A DNA stretch of 64,000 nt from Chitinophaga flava. GTDB lineage: Bacteria > Bacteroidota > Bacteroidia > Chitinophagales > Chitinophagaceae. The position numbers were made by a program, and so were the translations under genes. How positions within the stretch are numbered: the first letter of the stretch is position 1; each line of letters starts with the position of its first letter. The notes beneath the pieces were generated by a model that did no database searches, was not told where the DNA came from, and was given only the letters and a program-made list of their open reading frames with translations. The stretch is taken from assembly GCF_003308995.1 (NCBI RefSeq), contig NZ_QFFJ01000001.1, forward strand, positions 2,728,001 through 2,792,000, read 5' to 3'. Shown one piece after another: positions 35,202-43,878 of the stretch.

Positions 35202-38200
35202 TTCTAAAGAAAGTGGTTTCCGGTTGCAGTATCTTGAAATATACAACTGGGGCACATTTCATAATAAAATATACCGTCTCAACACCAACGGTCAGACTTC
35301 TCTGCTCACGGGTGCCAATGGTAGCGGTAAAACAACACTCATCGACGCCCTGCTGACACTTCTCGTGCCAGCCGGTAAACGTTTCTATAACCAGTCTTCC
35401 GGTACCGATCAACGTAAAGACCGCGGAGAAGAATCCTACTTCTGGGGATATTACGGAAAAACATTTTCCGAAGACTCCCTGCAGTCCAAAACAGAACAGC
35501 TGCGTAATAAAGACAGCAACCCGTATTCCGTGCTGCTGGCCTATTTCTACAATGCTGCCACCATGCACCAGATCACCCTGGCGCAGGTAAGATGGTATTC
35601 GGGAGAATTAAAAAGACAATTCATCGTATCTCCCCATAAACTCAATATCAACGACCACTTCGGCAGTGGCAGGTTTGATATGAAAGGAGACTGGAAAAAG
35701 AAACTCCGCCTCGAATATCCGAAAACAGAAATCACCGATAGCTTCAAGGAATACGCCTCTCTCTTCAGCAACATCTTCGGCCTCAGAAGTGAAAAAGCCC
35801 TTTCACTTTTTAACCAGACCGTCGGTATCAAAGTACTGGGTGACCTCAATACCTTCATCCGTAGCCAGATGCTGGAAGAAACAGAAGCGGAAGGCGAATT
35901 CCTCAAACTACGCGAAAACTACGACAGCCTGCTGTCCAGCCACCGCGCCATTCAGAAGGATGAAACCCAGCTGAAAATGCTGGAGCCCATCATCTCCAAT
36001 AAAACTGCCTGGCAGGAGCTGCAGGACAGGAACCGCGAGCTGCAGATGCTCCAGGACCTGCTGCCTGCCTGGTTCAACAAACAGGAAAAAGATATCCTGG
36101 AAAATGAGCTGGAACAACTGCAGAAAGTACAACAGAAAACCACCAGCATACTCACCGGCATCAACGAACACCTGCAAACGCTCAACCTCCGCAAAGATGA
36201 GCTCATAGCCCAAAAGGCCAACAACAGCGTGGACGAACAATTACGTTCCATCGAAAAATCCATCCACTACGAACAAAAGGCCCTCGAAGCCAAACGTAAC
36301 AAGATGGAAGAATACAACATGCTGGCCGATAAGCTGGAACTCGCCCCCAATCCGGATGAGCAGCAGTTCCATGAAAATGTCTACGGCGCCGACGTTCTTA
36401 AAGGAGCCCACGACAAACAGCTGGAAACACTCCAGGAGGAAATGTTCCACTACAAAAGCAGCCTCACCGCCGAAAGGACACAGGCTACCCGGCTGGAAGA
36501 AGAAATCGACTCCTTCCTCAACCGTAAAAGCAACATTCCTTATGAACTGGTCCGTATCCGCCAGCAGCTGGCTGATATGCTCGATGTTCAGGAAGATGAC
36601 CTGCCTTTTGCCGGTGAACTGATCAGGGTAAAAGACAGCGAAAGCCACTGGGAAAACGCCATCGAAAAAGTACTGCACAACTTCGGTCTGCGTCTCCTCG
36701 TGCCGGAAGAATATATCATGGATATCAACCGGTATATCAACTCCAATAACCTGCAAACCCGCCTGGTTTATCACAAGGTGGAAGATGAGAGTTATACCAT
36801 GCTGAGGATGCCCACAGAAAAAACAAGCCTCCTGCAGAAAATAGAAATCAAACCCGGCACCATCTTCAAGGAATGGCTGGAAAACCAGCTGCTGGACCAG
36901 TTTGACTATACCTGCACAGATGATATGGCTGTCTTCAACAAATCGCGCAAAGCCGTTACTTCCAACGGACTAACGCGACAGGCTACACGCCATGAAAAAG
37001 ATGACCGCCCCAACCGTTCCCAGCAAAACAGCTATGTACTGGGCTGGAACAACAAAAACAAACTGCGGCTCCTGAAAGCAGAACAGGACGAGTGCAACAG
37101 CAACATCGAATCGCTACAGCACAGCATCTCACAGCTGGAAGAAAGCCGTAAGGCCATCGCTACCGCCAATACACTGATGAATGCCTTCCTGTCACTCCGC
37201 AACTACAGCGAAATCAACTGGCAAACACATGCCGGCGTCATCGAGTCCTTTACCCGCGAAAAAACACAGCTGCTTAAAACCAGCGACAAATACCAGGTAA
37301 TATGTGATCAACTCGATGAAGCCATCGCCCATATCCAGGAAAAAGAGAAAGAGAAAGAAAGAGCACTGCAGGAAAAAGGCCGTATCGATGATAAAGCCGC
37401 AGAAAAACTGCGTCACTTCAACCAGCTTAAAGTAAATAAACTCGACGATATATCCCTGCAATACGTGCTGGAATACCTGTCGGATCTGTCACTCACCGAA
37501 CCGGCTGAGACCACCGCAGAACTGGCTGCCTACCGCAAACGGGCCGATGACAACCTGAAAGCTACCCTGCACGATGCCATGCGTCAGGCCGCAGAAAAAG
37601 AAGCCGAAATCACCCGGCAGCTGTCTGCTTTCGTGATGCCTTCAAAAGCCATCCACGACGCCTATCCCGAATGGCTCGGTGATGTCAGCGACCTACAGCC
37701 GCATGTGAAATATCTTGAAGAATTTACCTCACTATACGAAAACATCAAGTACCAGCGCCTCATAGAGCATAAAGAACGTTTCCGTAAATACATGGACACC
37801 AGTATGCTCAACGCCATCACCAACTACCGTGCATGGATATACGGCCAGGAAGACCTCATCCGTGAAGTGATGGACGATCTCAACGAACCACTCCGTAACA
37901 TCACCTTCAACAAAAATCCGGATACTTATCTCCAGCTGGAATGCCGTCATGTGAAAGATGTAGAGATCAGAAACTTCAAGGAAAAACTGAGCAATGCTGT
38001 GCCGGACTCCTTTAAATACCATCTCGAAAAAGATGCAGTATATGGAGAACAACTCTTCGAAAACATCAAAGTACTCATCACCGAATTACAGCAAAATGAA
38101 GCATGGCGCCGTAAAGTAACGGATGTCCGCAACTGGCTTGACTTCGGTGCCAAAGAATACTATATCGCAGACAACAAGGCCTTCAAATACTACGAAGACA

Positions 38201-38565
38201 CGGCCAGCCTCTCCGGTGGAGAAAAAGCCCAGTTCACCTACACTATCCTGGGTGCTGCCATCGCTTACCAGTTTGGTATCAATGAGGCCAACCGCCAGCA
38301 CCGCAGCCTGCGCTTCATCACAGTAGACGAAGCCTTCAGTAAACTGGATCCGGAAAAAAGCCATTACCTCATGGAATACTGCGGCCAGCTCAACCTGCAG
38401 CTGCTGGTAGTAACACCGCTCGACAAACTCAACATCGCCGAACCTTACATTCACGCCTGTCACTTTGTTTCCAATAAAAACAAACGCGACTCCGTCGTGT
38501 ACAACTTCACCATGGAAGAGTACAGGGAGAAGAAAAAGGACTTCGCCACCACAACCGCTGATTAA
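35179..38565 (+). CDS. jetC: JetC/MksB-like SMC ATPase of the Wadjet-like complex
   Basis: 1128 residues, the usual JetC length. Walker A GANGSGKTTLIDALLT at about 45-60, long coiled coils (about 250-450 and 640-900) with a hinge near 480-640, the ABC signature SLSGGEKAQFTY near 1013 and Walker B FITVDEAFSKLDPEKS near 1047. No zinc-hook C-x-x-C, so it is MukB/MksB-like, not Rad50. The complex extrudes DNA loops using ATP; type I Wadjet requires JetD (a topoisomerase-VI-like nuclease) to cut plasmids. JetD is missing: the gene ends directly before a repeat element and then cydA. Confidence 0.95.
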   Translation: MSTLFNSDSKESGFRLQYLEIYNWGTFHNKIYRLNTNGQTSLLTGANGSGKTTLIDALLTLLVPAGKRFYNQSSGTDQRKDRGEESYFWGYYGKTFSEDSLQSKTEQLRNKDSNPYSVLLAYFYNAATMHQITLAQVRWYSGELKRQFIVSPHKLNINDHFGSGRFDMKGDWKKKLRLEYPKTEITDSFKEYASLFSNIFGLRSEKALSLFNQTVGIKVLGDLNTFIRSQMLEETEAEGEFLKLRENYDSLLSSHRAIQKDETQLKMLEPIISNKTAWQELQDRNRELQMLQDLLPAWFNKQEKDILENELEQLQKVQQKTTSILTGINEHLQTLNLRKDELIAQKANNSVDEQLRSIEKSIHYEQKALEAKRNKMEEYNMLADKLELAPNPDEQQFHENVYGADVLKGAHDKQLETLQEEMFHYKSSLTAERTQATRLEEEIDSFLNRKSNIPYELVRIRQQLADMLDVQEDDLPFAGELIRVKDSESHWENAIEKVLHNFGLRLLVPEEYIMDINRYINSNNLQTRLVYHKVEDESYTMLRMPTEKTSLLQKIEIKPGTIFKEWLENQLLDQFDYTCTDDMAVFNKSRKAVTSNGLTRQATRHEKDDRPNRSQQNSYVLGWNNKNKLRLLKAEQDECNSNIESLQHSISQLEESRKAIATANTLMNAFLSLRNYSEINWQTHAGVIESFTREKTQLLKTSDKYQVICDQLDEAIAHIQEKEKEKERALQEKGRIDDKAAEKLRHFNQLKVNKLDDISLQYVLEYLSDLSLTEPAETTAELAAYRKRADDNLKATLHDAMRQAAEKEAEITRQLSAFVMPSKAIHDAYPEWLGDVSDLQPHVKYLEEFTSLYENIKYQRLIEHKERFRKYMDTSMLNAITNYRAWIYGQEDLIREVMDDLNEPLRNITFNKNPDTYLQLECRHVKDVEIRNFKEKLSNAVPDSFKYHLEKDAVYGEQLFENIKVLITELQQNEAWRRKVTDVRNWLDFGAKEYYIADNKAFKYYEDTASLSGGEKAQFTYTILGAAIAYQFGINEANRQHRSLRFITVDEAFSKLDPEKSHYLMEYCGQLNLQLLVVTPLDKLNIAEPYIHACHFVSNKNKRDSVVYNFTMEEYREKKKDFATTTAD

Positions 38566-38567
38566 TT

Positions 38568-38747
38568 CTGATAATTTTGATGCTCCTGATGAGCGAAGAC
38601 TTAAGCGAAAAAATAAAAAAGCCCCCATTGATTAAAACAAATCAATGGGGGCTTTCTCTTTTCATACAAATTAATTATTTTATCTTCATATAAGCATGGC
38701 TAAATCTTCGCTTATATCTCCGCTCATCGGGAGAATCAAATGAATCA
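38568..38747. repeat. Inverted-repeat element copy A, between jetC and cydA
   Basis: Imperfect inverted arms of about 45 bp (38568-38610 and 38704-38747), sharing the core CTCC-GATGAGCG-AGA and its complement, flank a strong terminator hairpin. A second copy with the same core and the same AGCCCCCATTGATT hairpin lies at 41270-41404. Both copies bracket cydAB. Likely a small non-autonomous mobile element. Confidence 0.65.
38618..38655 (+). terminator. Rho-independent terminator of jetABC, inside repeat copy A
   Basis: A perfect 16-bp stem AAAGCCCCCATTGATT (38618-38633) with AATCAATGGGGGCTTT (38640-38655) and a 6-base loop, followed by CTCTTTTC; the opposite strand also ends in a T-run, so it may work both ways. 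Confidence 0.85.
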
Positions 38748-38769
38748 ATGGTTCATGATAAATATCAGG

Positions 38770-38798
38770 TTGTCAGATTGGATGAGCTCCTAACTTTG
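38770..38798 (+). promoter_or_regulatory. cydAB promoter (TTG-N18-TAACTTTG)
   Basis: TTG at 38770-38772, an 18-base spacer and an exact -7 box TAACTTTG at 38791-38798, 17 bases before the cydA ATG. The same layout is seen for acpP. Confidence 0.75.
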
Positions 38799-38815
38799 TA
38801 TCATAATTCAAGATT

Positions 38816-40204
38816 ATGCCTTCCGTTGAAATACTATCCAGAGTACAATTTGCTTTTACAATAGCATTCCATTACATCTATCCTCCGCTGAGTATCGGAC
38901 TGGGCTTGTGTTTGGTGATAATGGAAGGTCTTTACCTGAAAACAGGTAAGTTGTTGTACAAGGAAATCACCAAATTCTGGATTAAGATATTCGCCCTGAT
39001 ATTTGGCATAGGTGTGGCCACTGGTATTGTCATGGAATTTGAGTTTGGCACCAACTGGGCTACCTATTCCCATTACGTAGGAGATATCTTCGGAAGCGCG
39101 CTGGCAGCGGAAGGGATTTTTGCTTTTGCGATGGAGTCTGCCTTCCTCGGAGTGCTGTTATTTGGATGGGACCGCGTGCATAAAGCTGTACATTATTTTT
39201 CCACTATTATGGTAGCATTCGGCTCTGCCTTGTCTGCATTGTGGATCGTGATTGCCAACTCCTGGCAGCAAACCCCTGCCGGTTACCGCATAGAAGGACA
39301 TGCGCTTGGAGCACGCGCTGTGGTGACTGATTTCTGGGAGATGGTGTATAACCCTTCCAGCATAGACCGCTATGCGCATGTTATCATCGGTTCTTTTCTG
39401 GCAGGGTCTTTCCTGGTGATGAGCGTTGCCGCCTGGTATATTCTGAAAAAACGTTTTGAAGCACATGCACAGGCGATGTTCAAAGTAGGCTTATCGGTAG
39501 CGGTGATAGCCGCGCTGATGCAGCTTTTCACCGGCCATCGCTCAGCACATTATGTCAGTAAATATCAGCCAGCCAAACTGGCCGCGATGGAAGGGCATTA
39601 CGACAGCCTTTCCGTAGCAGATATGTATATCGTGGGCTGGGTTAATAATAAAACTGAAACCACTACCGGTATCAAAATTCCGGGAGGCCTTTCTTTCCTG
39701 ACCCATGGCAGCTTCAGCGCTCCGGTGGAAGGATTGCGGGCTACTCCGCCACAGGACAGACCCGGCGCTGTCAACTTCGTTTTCCAGACCTATCACATTA
39801 TGATCTCTATCGGTGTAACACTGATAGGACTTACGTTGCTGGCACTGTTATTACTATGGAAAAAGAAACTGTTTGAACAACGATGGCTGATGATCATCTT
39901 CGCCTGGGCAGTGTTACTGCCGCAGATCGCTAATCAGATGGGATGGTATGCCGCTGAAGTAGGCCGCCAGCCCTGGGTGGTATATAAACTGTTACGTACC
40001 TCCGATGCCCTTTCCAGAAAGGTCACCGCCGATCAGGTTATGTTCTCCCTCATCCTCTTTACGTTAGTATATGTGTTGCTGTTTGCGTTGTTCCTCTACC
40101 TGTTGAACCGTAAAATACAGCATGGACCAGATATAAGTGGAAGCAAAAGAGATGACGACCACGATCAGTACTATCCTAATAATCTCGAAAATCTCCCTGC
40201 TTAA
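38816..40204 (+). CDS. cydA: Cytochrome bd quinol oxidase subunit I
   Basis: 462 residues. FTIAFHYIYPPLSIGLG carries the heme b595 His, GSFLAGSFLVMSVAAWY is in the heme b558 helix, and GWYAAEVGRQPWVVYKLLRT contains the GRQPW motif near the quinol site. The short Q-loop is of the Bacteroidota kind. Oxidises menaquinol and reduces O2 to water in the inner membrane at low oxygen. Followed 11 bases later by cydB; no cydX or cydCD nearby. Confidence 0.97.
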   Translation: MPSVEILSRVQFAFTIAFHYIYPPLSIGLGLCLVIMEGLYLKTGKLLYKEITKFWIKIFALIFGIGVATGIVMEFEFGTNWATYSHYVGDIFGSALAAEGIFAFAMESAFLGVLLFGWDRVHKAVHYFSTIMVAFGSALSALWIVIANSWQQTPAGYRIEGHALGARAVVTDFWEMVYNPSSIDRYAHVIIGSFLAGSFLVMSVAAWYILKKRFEAHAQAMFKVGLSVAVIAALMQLFTGHRSAHYVSKYQPAKLAAMEGHYDSLSVADMYIVGWVNNKTETTTGIKIPGGLSFLTHGSFSAPVEGLRATPPQDRPGAVNFVFQTYHIMISIGVTLIGLTLLALLLLWKKKLFEQRWLMIIFAWAVLLPQIANQMGWYAAEVGRQPWVVYKLLRTSDALSRKVTADQVMFSLILFTLVYVLLFALFLYLLNRKIQHGPDISGSKRDDDHDQYYPNNLENLPA

Positions 40205-40215
40205 AATACTGTTGT

Positions 40216-41250
40216 ATGGAAACAATACTCGGACTGGACCTTCCCACCTGGTGGTTTTTAGTGATCGGCGGACTGATCACCGGTTATGGTGTACTGGATG
40301 GTTTTGACCTCGGTGCCGGATCTTTACACCTGTTCTTTAATAAGGAAGAAAGCCGCCGTCTGGTGCTAAATGCAATCGGGCCGGTATGGGATGGTAACGA
40401 AGTATGGCTGGTCATCGCCGGAGGAGCATTGTTTGCGGGCTTTCCGCTCGTTTACGGAGTGATCCTTTCGACCTTTTACATTCCTTTTATGTTATTTCTG
40501 GTGGCTTTGATTTTCAGGGCTATCTCTATAGAATTCCGTAGCAAGGAACCCTGGACCTGGTGGCGTAAAATGTGGGATATCTCTTATACTGTTTCCAGTA
40601 CCGCCATCACGTTGTTGCTGGGATTGGTATTGGGTAACCTTATCCATGGGCTGCCGCTCAACAGTCAGCATGAATTCACCGGCAACCTGCTGACATTCTT
40701 CAACCCCTACGCTATTCTCATCGCTTTCACCACCTTGTCGCTGTTTATGCTGCATGGCGCCATTTACCTGGTGATGAAAACCGAAAACCGGCTCTATGCC
40801 AAGCTCACAGTCCTGGTGAATAATTGCAGCAAGTTTTTCATTCTCTGTTTCATATTAACCTCGATGGCTACACTGATCTATATCCCACATATGACACATC
40901 AGTTCAAGGACCATCCACAACTATTTATTCTCCCGATGATAGCGGTGTTTACCCTGCTCAACATCAAACGGAATATTGATTCCAGGAGATACTTCACCGC
41001 CTTTTTCTACTCCTGCATTATCACTTCCTGTCTGCTGATTCTCTTTGCGGTGGGGCTGTATCCCAATATTGTGCTTTCTACCACAGACCCTGCTAATAGT
41101 ATCAGCATCTATGATGCCGCCTCTTCCACAAAATCATTGAAAATAATGCTGCTGATAGCGGCCATCGGTACTCCGCTGGTAATTGGTTACAGTATTTTTG
41201 TGTTCTGGACTTTTAGAGGTAAGGTGAAGTTGACAGATATGAGCTACTAG
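40216..41250 (+). CDS. cydB: Cytochrome bd quinol oxidase subunit II
   Basis: 344 residues, eight to nine membrane helices. DLPTWWFLVIGGLITGYGVL, DGFDLGAGSLHLFF, GPVWDGNEVWLVIAGGALFA and FRAISIEFRSKEP are standard CydB segments; LFMLHGAIYLVMKTE is also conserved. Partner of CydA; co-transcribed. Confidence 0.97.
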   Translation: METILGLDLPTWWFLVIGGLITGYGVLDGFDLGAGSLHLFFNKEESRRLVLNAIGPVWDGNEVWLVIAGGALFAGFPLVYGVILSTFYIPFMLFLVALIFRAISIEFRSKEPWTWWRKMWDISYTVSSTAITLLLGLVLGNLIHGLPLNSQHEFTGNLLTFFNPYAILIAFTTLSLFMLHGAIYLVMKTENRLYAKLTVLVNNCSKFFILCFILTSMATLIYIPHMTHQFKDHPQLFILPMIAVFTLLNIKRNIDSRRYFTAFFYSCIITSCLLILFAVGLYPNIVLSTTDPANSISIYDAASSTKSLKIMLLIAAIGTPLVIGYSIFVFWTFRGKVKLTDMSY

Positions 41251-41269
41251 AACGATGATTCATATGATT

Positions 41270-41404
41270 TTACTGATGCTCCTGATGAGCGGAGATAAAA
41301 AGCGAAGCCCCCATTGATTAATCAACGGGGGCTTCGCCTTTATATATTAAATTAGTTATAACTAAAATTCGATTTAATCTCCGTTCATCAGGATTATCAG
41401 CAAA
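41270..41404. repeat. Inverted-repeat element copy B, downstream of cydB
   Basis: Left arm GATGCTCCTGATGAGCGGAG and a right arm complementary to it (41371-41404) surround a terminator hairpin. Same architecture and core as copy A at 38568-38747. Confidence 0.65.
41302..41337 (+). terminator. Terminator of cydAB, inside repeat copy B
   Basis: An 18-base arm (41302-41319) pairs with 41320-41337 with one mismatch, followed by CTTTATAT. Core AGCCCCCATTGATT is shared with copy A. Confidence 0.8.
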
Positions 41405-41677
41405 CATCAAAACAGCAACTTTAGATATCATAGTTAAAAAAAGGCCCCCGTAAGAAATTACAGGGGCTTACCATTTAACCTATATTCTGTACTGTAGCAT
41501 CGTGTTTGTTGATCTCCAAAAAATTCAATCTCACACTCATTATCAACCACTTAATTATTTTCGGAGATTTCTTACATATTAAAGACAGCTGAATCTTCTC
41601 AAAGTTTAACGGAGGATAAAAAAAAATGAAAAATAATTTTAGGCGACCGAAATTAGTGGTCTTAACCAGGCTATTCC
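41405..41677. other. Non-coding stretch before the WYL regulator, with a minus-strand terminator-like hairpin
   Basis: No gene-quality frame. A hairpin at 41442-41469 (GGCCCCCGTAA with TTACAGGGGCTT) is followed on the minus strand by a run of seven T, yet no minus-strand gene precedes it. An ATCTCC/GGAGAT inverted repeat lies at about 41512-41570. A small minus-strand RNA is possible but unproven. Confidence 0.35.
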
Positions 41678-42637
41678 ATGAACCGCATAGATAGACTTAC
41701 CGCCATCCTGATCCAGTTGCAAGGCAAAAAGATTGTAAAAGCAGCGGAGATATCCGAACGCTTTAATATCAGCCTCCGAACGGTTTACCGCGATGTGAAA
41801 GCATTGCAGGAGGCCGGTGTGCCTATTGGCGCAGAGGCCGGCACCGGTTATTATATTGTAGACGGGTACCATCTTCCCCCGGTAATGTTCTCAAAGGAGG
41901 AGGCTGCCGCCCTGCTGACCGGTGAAAAGCTGATGGAACAGTTCAGTGACCATTCCAACCGCAAGCAGTTTGGCTTTGCTATGGAAAAGATCCGGTCTGT
42001 GCTCCGGGGCTCCGAAAAGGATTATCTGGAATCTCTGGAAGAAAATATTGCCGTTATCCGCAACGGCCCCACTGTTTCAGAAGACAGCTTTCCCAACCGT
42101 TTTCTTTCAGATATCCAGCAAGCCCTTGGCCACCAGCAGATCATCAGCATAGAATATTTTTCCCTGGGAGAAGAAGTGAACACCCGCCGCGAAGCAGAAC
42201 CTATCGGGATCTTCCATGACAACCACAACTGGCATCTGATCGCCTGGTGCCGGCTTCGGCAGGGATACCGGGATTTCCGGGTAGATCGTATCCGCAAATT
42301 AAGCCTCTCTTCCTCCTATTTCAAAAAGGACAAACACCCATCGCTCCAGCAATACCTGGAACAGAGACGTAGTAACGCCCCTGAAAAAACCCTGCTGGTA
42401 AGAATAGAAGTGGATAAGGAGATGATGCGCTATATGCGTCAGCAGTTGTATTATTTCGGTCTCATGAAGGAAGTCGCCAAAGACGATAAAGTGGAACTGA
42501 CTTTCCTCATGTGCAGTTTCCAGTACTTTAGCCGCTGGCTGGTCATGTATGGTAACACTGTGAAGGTACTGGAGCCAGAGCCTCTCAAAACCACCATGCG
42601 AGAACTGGTAACAGAGCTAAAAGATCACTATCTGTAA
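41678..42637 (+). CDS. YafY-like transcriptional regulator with WYL domain
   Basis: 319 residues. DeoR-type winged helix at 1-60 (RIDRLTAILIQLQGKKIVKA, FNISLRTVYRDVKALQEAGV), then the WYL ligand domain at about 145-215 (QQIISIEYFSLGEEVNTRRE, WHLIAWCRLRQGYRDFRVDR) and the C-terminal extension. WYL regulators bind nucleotides or small ligands. Likely controls the DJ-1/GyrI genes 123 bases downstream; a perfect inverted repeat at 42727-42758 is a candidate site. Confidence 0.93.
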   Translation: MNRIDRLTAILIQLQGKKIVKAAEISERFNISLRTVYRDVKALQEAGVPIGAEAGTGYYIVDGYHLPPVMFSKEEAAALLTGEKLMEQFSDHSNRKQFGFAMEKIRSVLRGSEKDYLESLEENIAVIRNGPTVSEDSFPNRFLSDIQQALGHQQIISIEYFSLGEEVNTRREAEPIGIFHDNHNWHLIAWCRLRQGYRDFRVDRIRKLSLSSSYFKKDKHPSLQQYLEQRRSNAPEKTLLVRIEVDKEMMRYMRQQLYYFGLMKEVAKDDKVELTFLMCSFQYFSRWLVMYGNTVKVLEPEPLKTTMRELVTELKDHYL

Positions 42638-42726
42638 AAATATAATACACAACAACATACACACTTTAAAATTAATATTCAATATATTTAGACCTCTCCT
42701 GACATAGGGTTGTCACACCCCGTTCG

Positions 42727-42758
42727 TTGCTTTGTATTGTAATCAAAAAACAAAGCAA
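42727..42758. promoter_or_regulatory. Inverted repeat TTGCTTTGT-N14-ACAAAGCAA before the DJ-1/GyrI gene
   Basis: Perfect 9-bp arms (42727-42735, 42750-42758) end two bases before the ATG at 42761. Could be an operator for the WYL regulator or a 5'-leader hairpin that controls translation. Confidence 0.45.
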
Positions 42759-42760
42759 TT

Positions 42761-43798
42761 ATGAAAGCGCCACGCAAATGTTATGTGTATGTATACAATC
42801 AGTATTCAGATTGGGAACCAGCTTTAGCCATTTACGGACTCAGTAATTTCACTGATGTTCAGGTAGTGACGTTTTCACTTGACGGTCAACCTATTACCTC
42901 CGGAGGCAATGTGAGCGTAACACCACAGCAAAGCCTGTCACAGGCCCTGGATGCTGATATAGACCTGCTCATCATTCCGGGAGGAGCCACCATCGCCAGC
43001 AACCCCGAACATAACGCCATTCTGCCGCTGATACACAAACAACTGGATAATGGCCGGCTCCTGGCCGCCATCTGCGATGCTACTGCTTTTATCGGTAATC
43101 ATGGTTTCCTTGATGAGGTACCTCATACCAGCAATGATGCTTCGGTACTCAAAATACTGGCCCCTGATTATAAAGGACAGGCCCACTATAAAAATCAACC
43201 TGCTGTAACCGGTGGTAACCTGATTACTGCCAGTGGCCCCGCCATGGTGCCTTTTACCAGAGAGATCTATATGGCACTCGACCTGCTCGGTAACCAGCAG
43301 CTGGCTTTCTGGTTTGGCTTCTTTGCCGACGGTCCGGCGCCGGAGTTTAGCCAGGTAAATCCCCTTACATTCTTCTACCGCAGCTATGAAGTCAATTATA
43401 GTGGTATGCTTGCACTGGTACGTACCGCCGCCCGGGAAATATACCAGCAGGCCATCGCTACCGGCATGGAGATCTCTGGCCCTGTTCAGTGGCACTATCA
43501 CCAGTTTGATGGCAAACCCGAAACAGTCTTCCGGCTTGATATAGGCGTTCCTGTTACCACCGCTGGCCCGGTGCCTGCTCCATACCAGTGCGAGGTTCTG
43601 CCAGGTTTCGACTGTATCACCATGCCCCACAAAGGCGGTTGGGACAAGCTGGGAGAAACCTATGGTAAACTGTTGGGCGCTATCAACCTCCTGGGTATCA
43701 AGATGACGGGCTACAACCGCGAACAATATTTCCAATACGACTTTCAACAGCCAGACCAGAATATTACCAATATCCAGATTGGTGTGGTAAAACCCTAA
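42761..43798 (+). CDS. DJ-1/PfpI domain fused to a GyrI-like ligand-binding domain
   Basis: 345 residues. Residues 1-200 are a DJ-1/PfpI glutamine-amidotransferase-like fold with IDLLIIPGGATIAS and the nucleophile-elbow LLAAICDATAFIGN, with HTSND conserved. Residues about 225-345 (MEISGPVQWHYHQFDGKPET, TMPHKGGWDKLGETYGKLLG) match the GyrI-like (AraC effector-binding) fold. Cytoplasmic. A fusion of a stress-type hydrolase or chaperone with a drug-binding module is unusual; the next gene is another GyrI-like protein. Confidence 0.82.
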   Translation: MKAPRKCYVYVYNQYSDWEPALAIYGLSNFTDVQVVTFSLDGQPITSGGNVSVTPQQSLSQALDADIDLLIIPGGATIASNPEHNAILPLIHKQLDNGRLLAAICDATAFIGNHGFLDEVPHTSNDASVLKILAPDYKGQAHYKNQPAVTGGNLITASGPAMVPFTREIYMALDLLGNQQLAFWFGFFADGPAPEFSQVNPLTFFYRSYEVNYSGMLALVRTAAREIYQQAIATGMEISGPVQWHYHQFDGKPETVFRLDIGVPVTTAGPVPAPYQCEVLPGFDCITMPHKGGWDKLGETYGKLLGAINLLGIKMTGYNREQYFQYDFQQPDQNITNIQIGVVKP

Positions 43799-43878
43799 TT
43801 ACAATGAAATACTGGAGTAACCTTGGATGGATACTACTGATAGGATTTACTATTGACTATGAAATAAAACTAACGGAA

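Noticed and set aside
35179..38565. Rad50/SbcC DNA repair ATPase
   Set aside because: No zinc-hook C-x-x-C and no SbcD partner; the DUF3375 and DUF4194 neighbours identify it as JetC/MksB-like.
42713..42734. Standard TTG/TAnnTTTG promoter for the DJ-1/GyrI gene
   Set aside because: The candidate TTGCTTTG box is imperfect and only 14 bases from the upstream TTG, shorter than the 18 bases seen in the cydA and acpP promoters.
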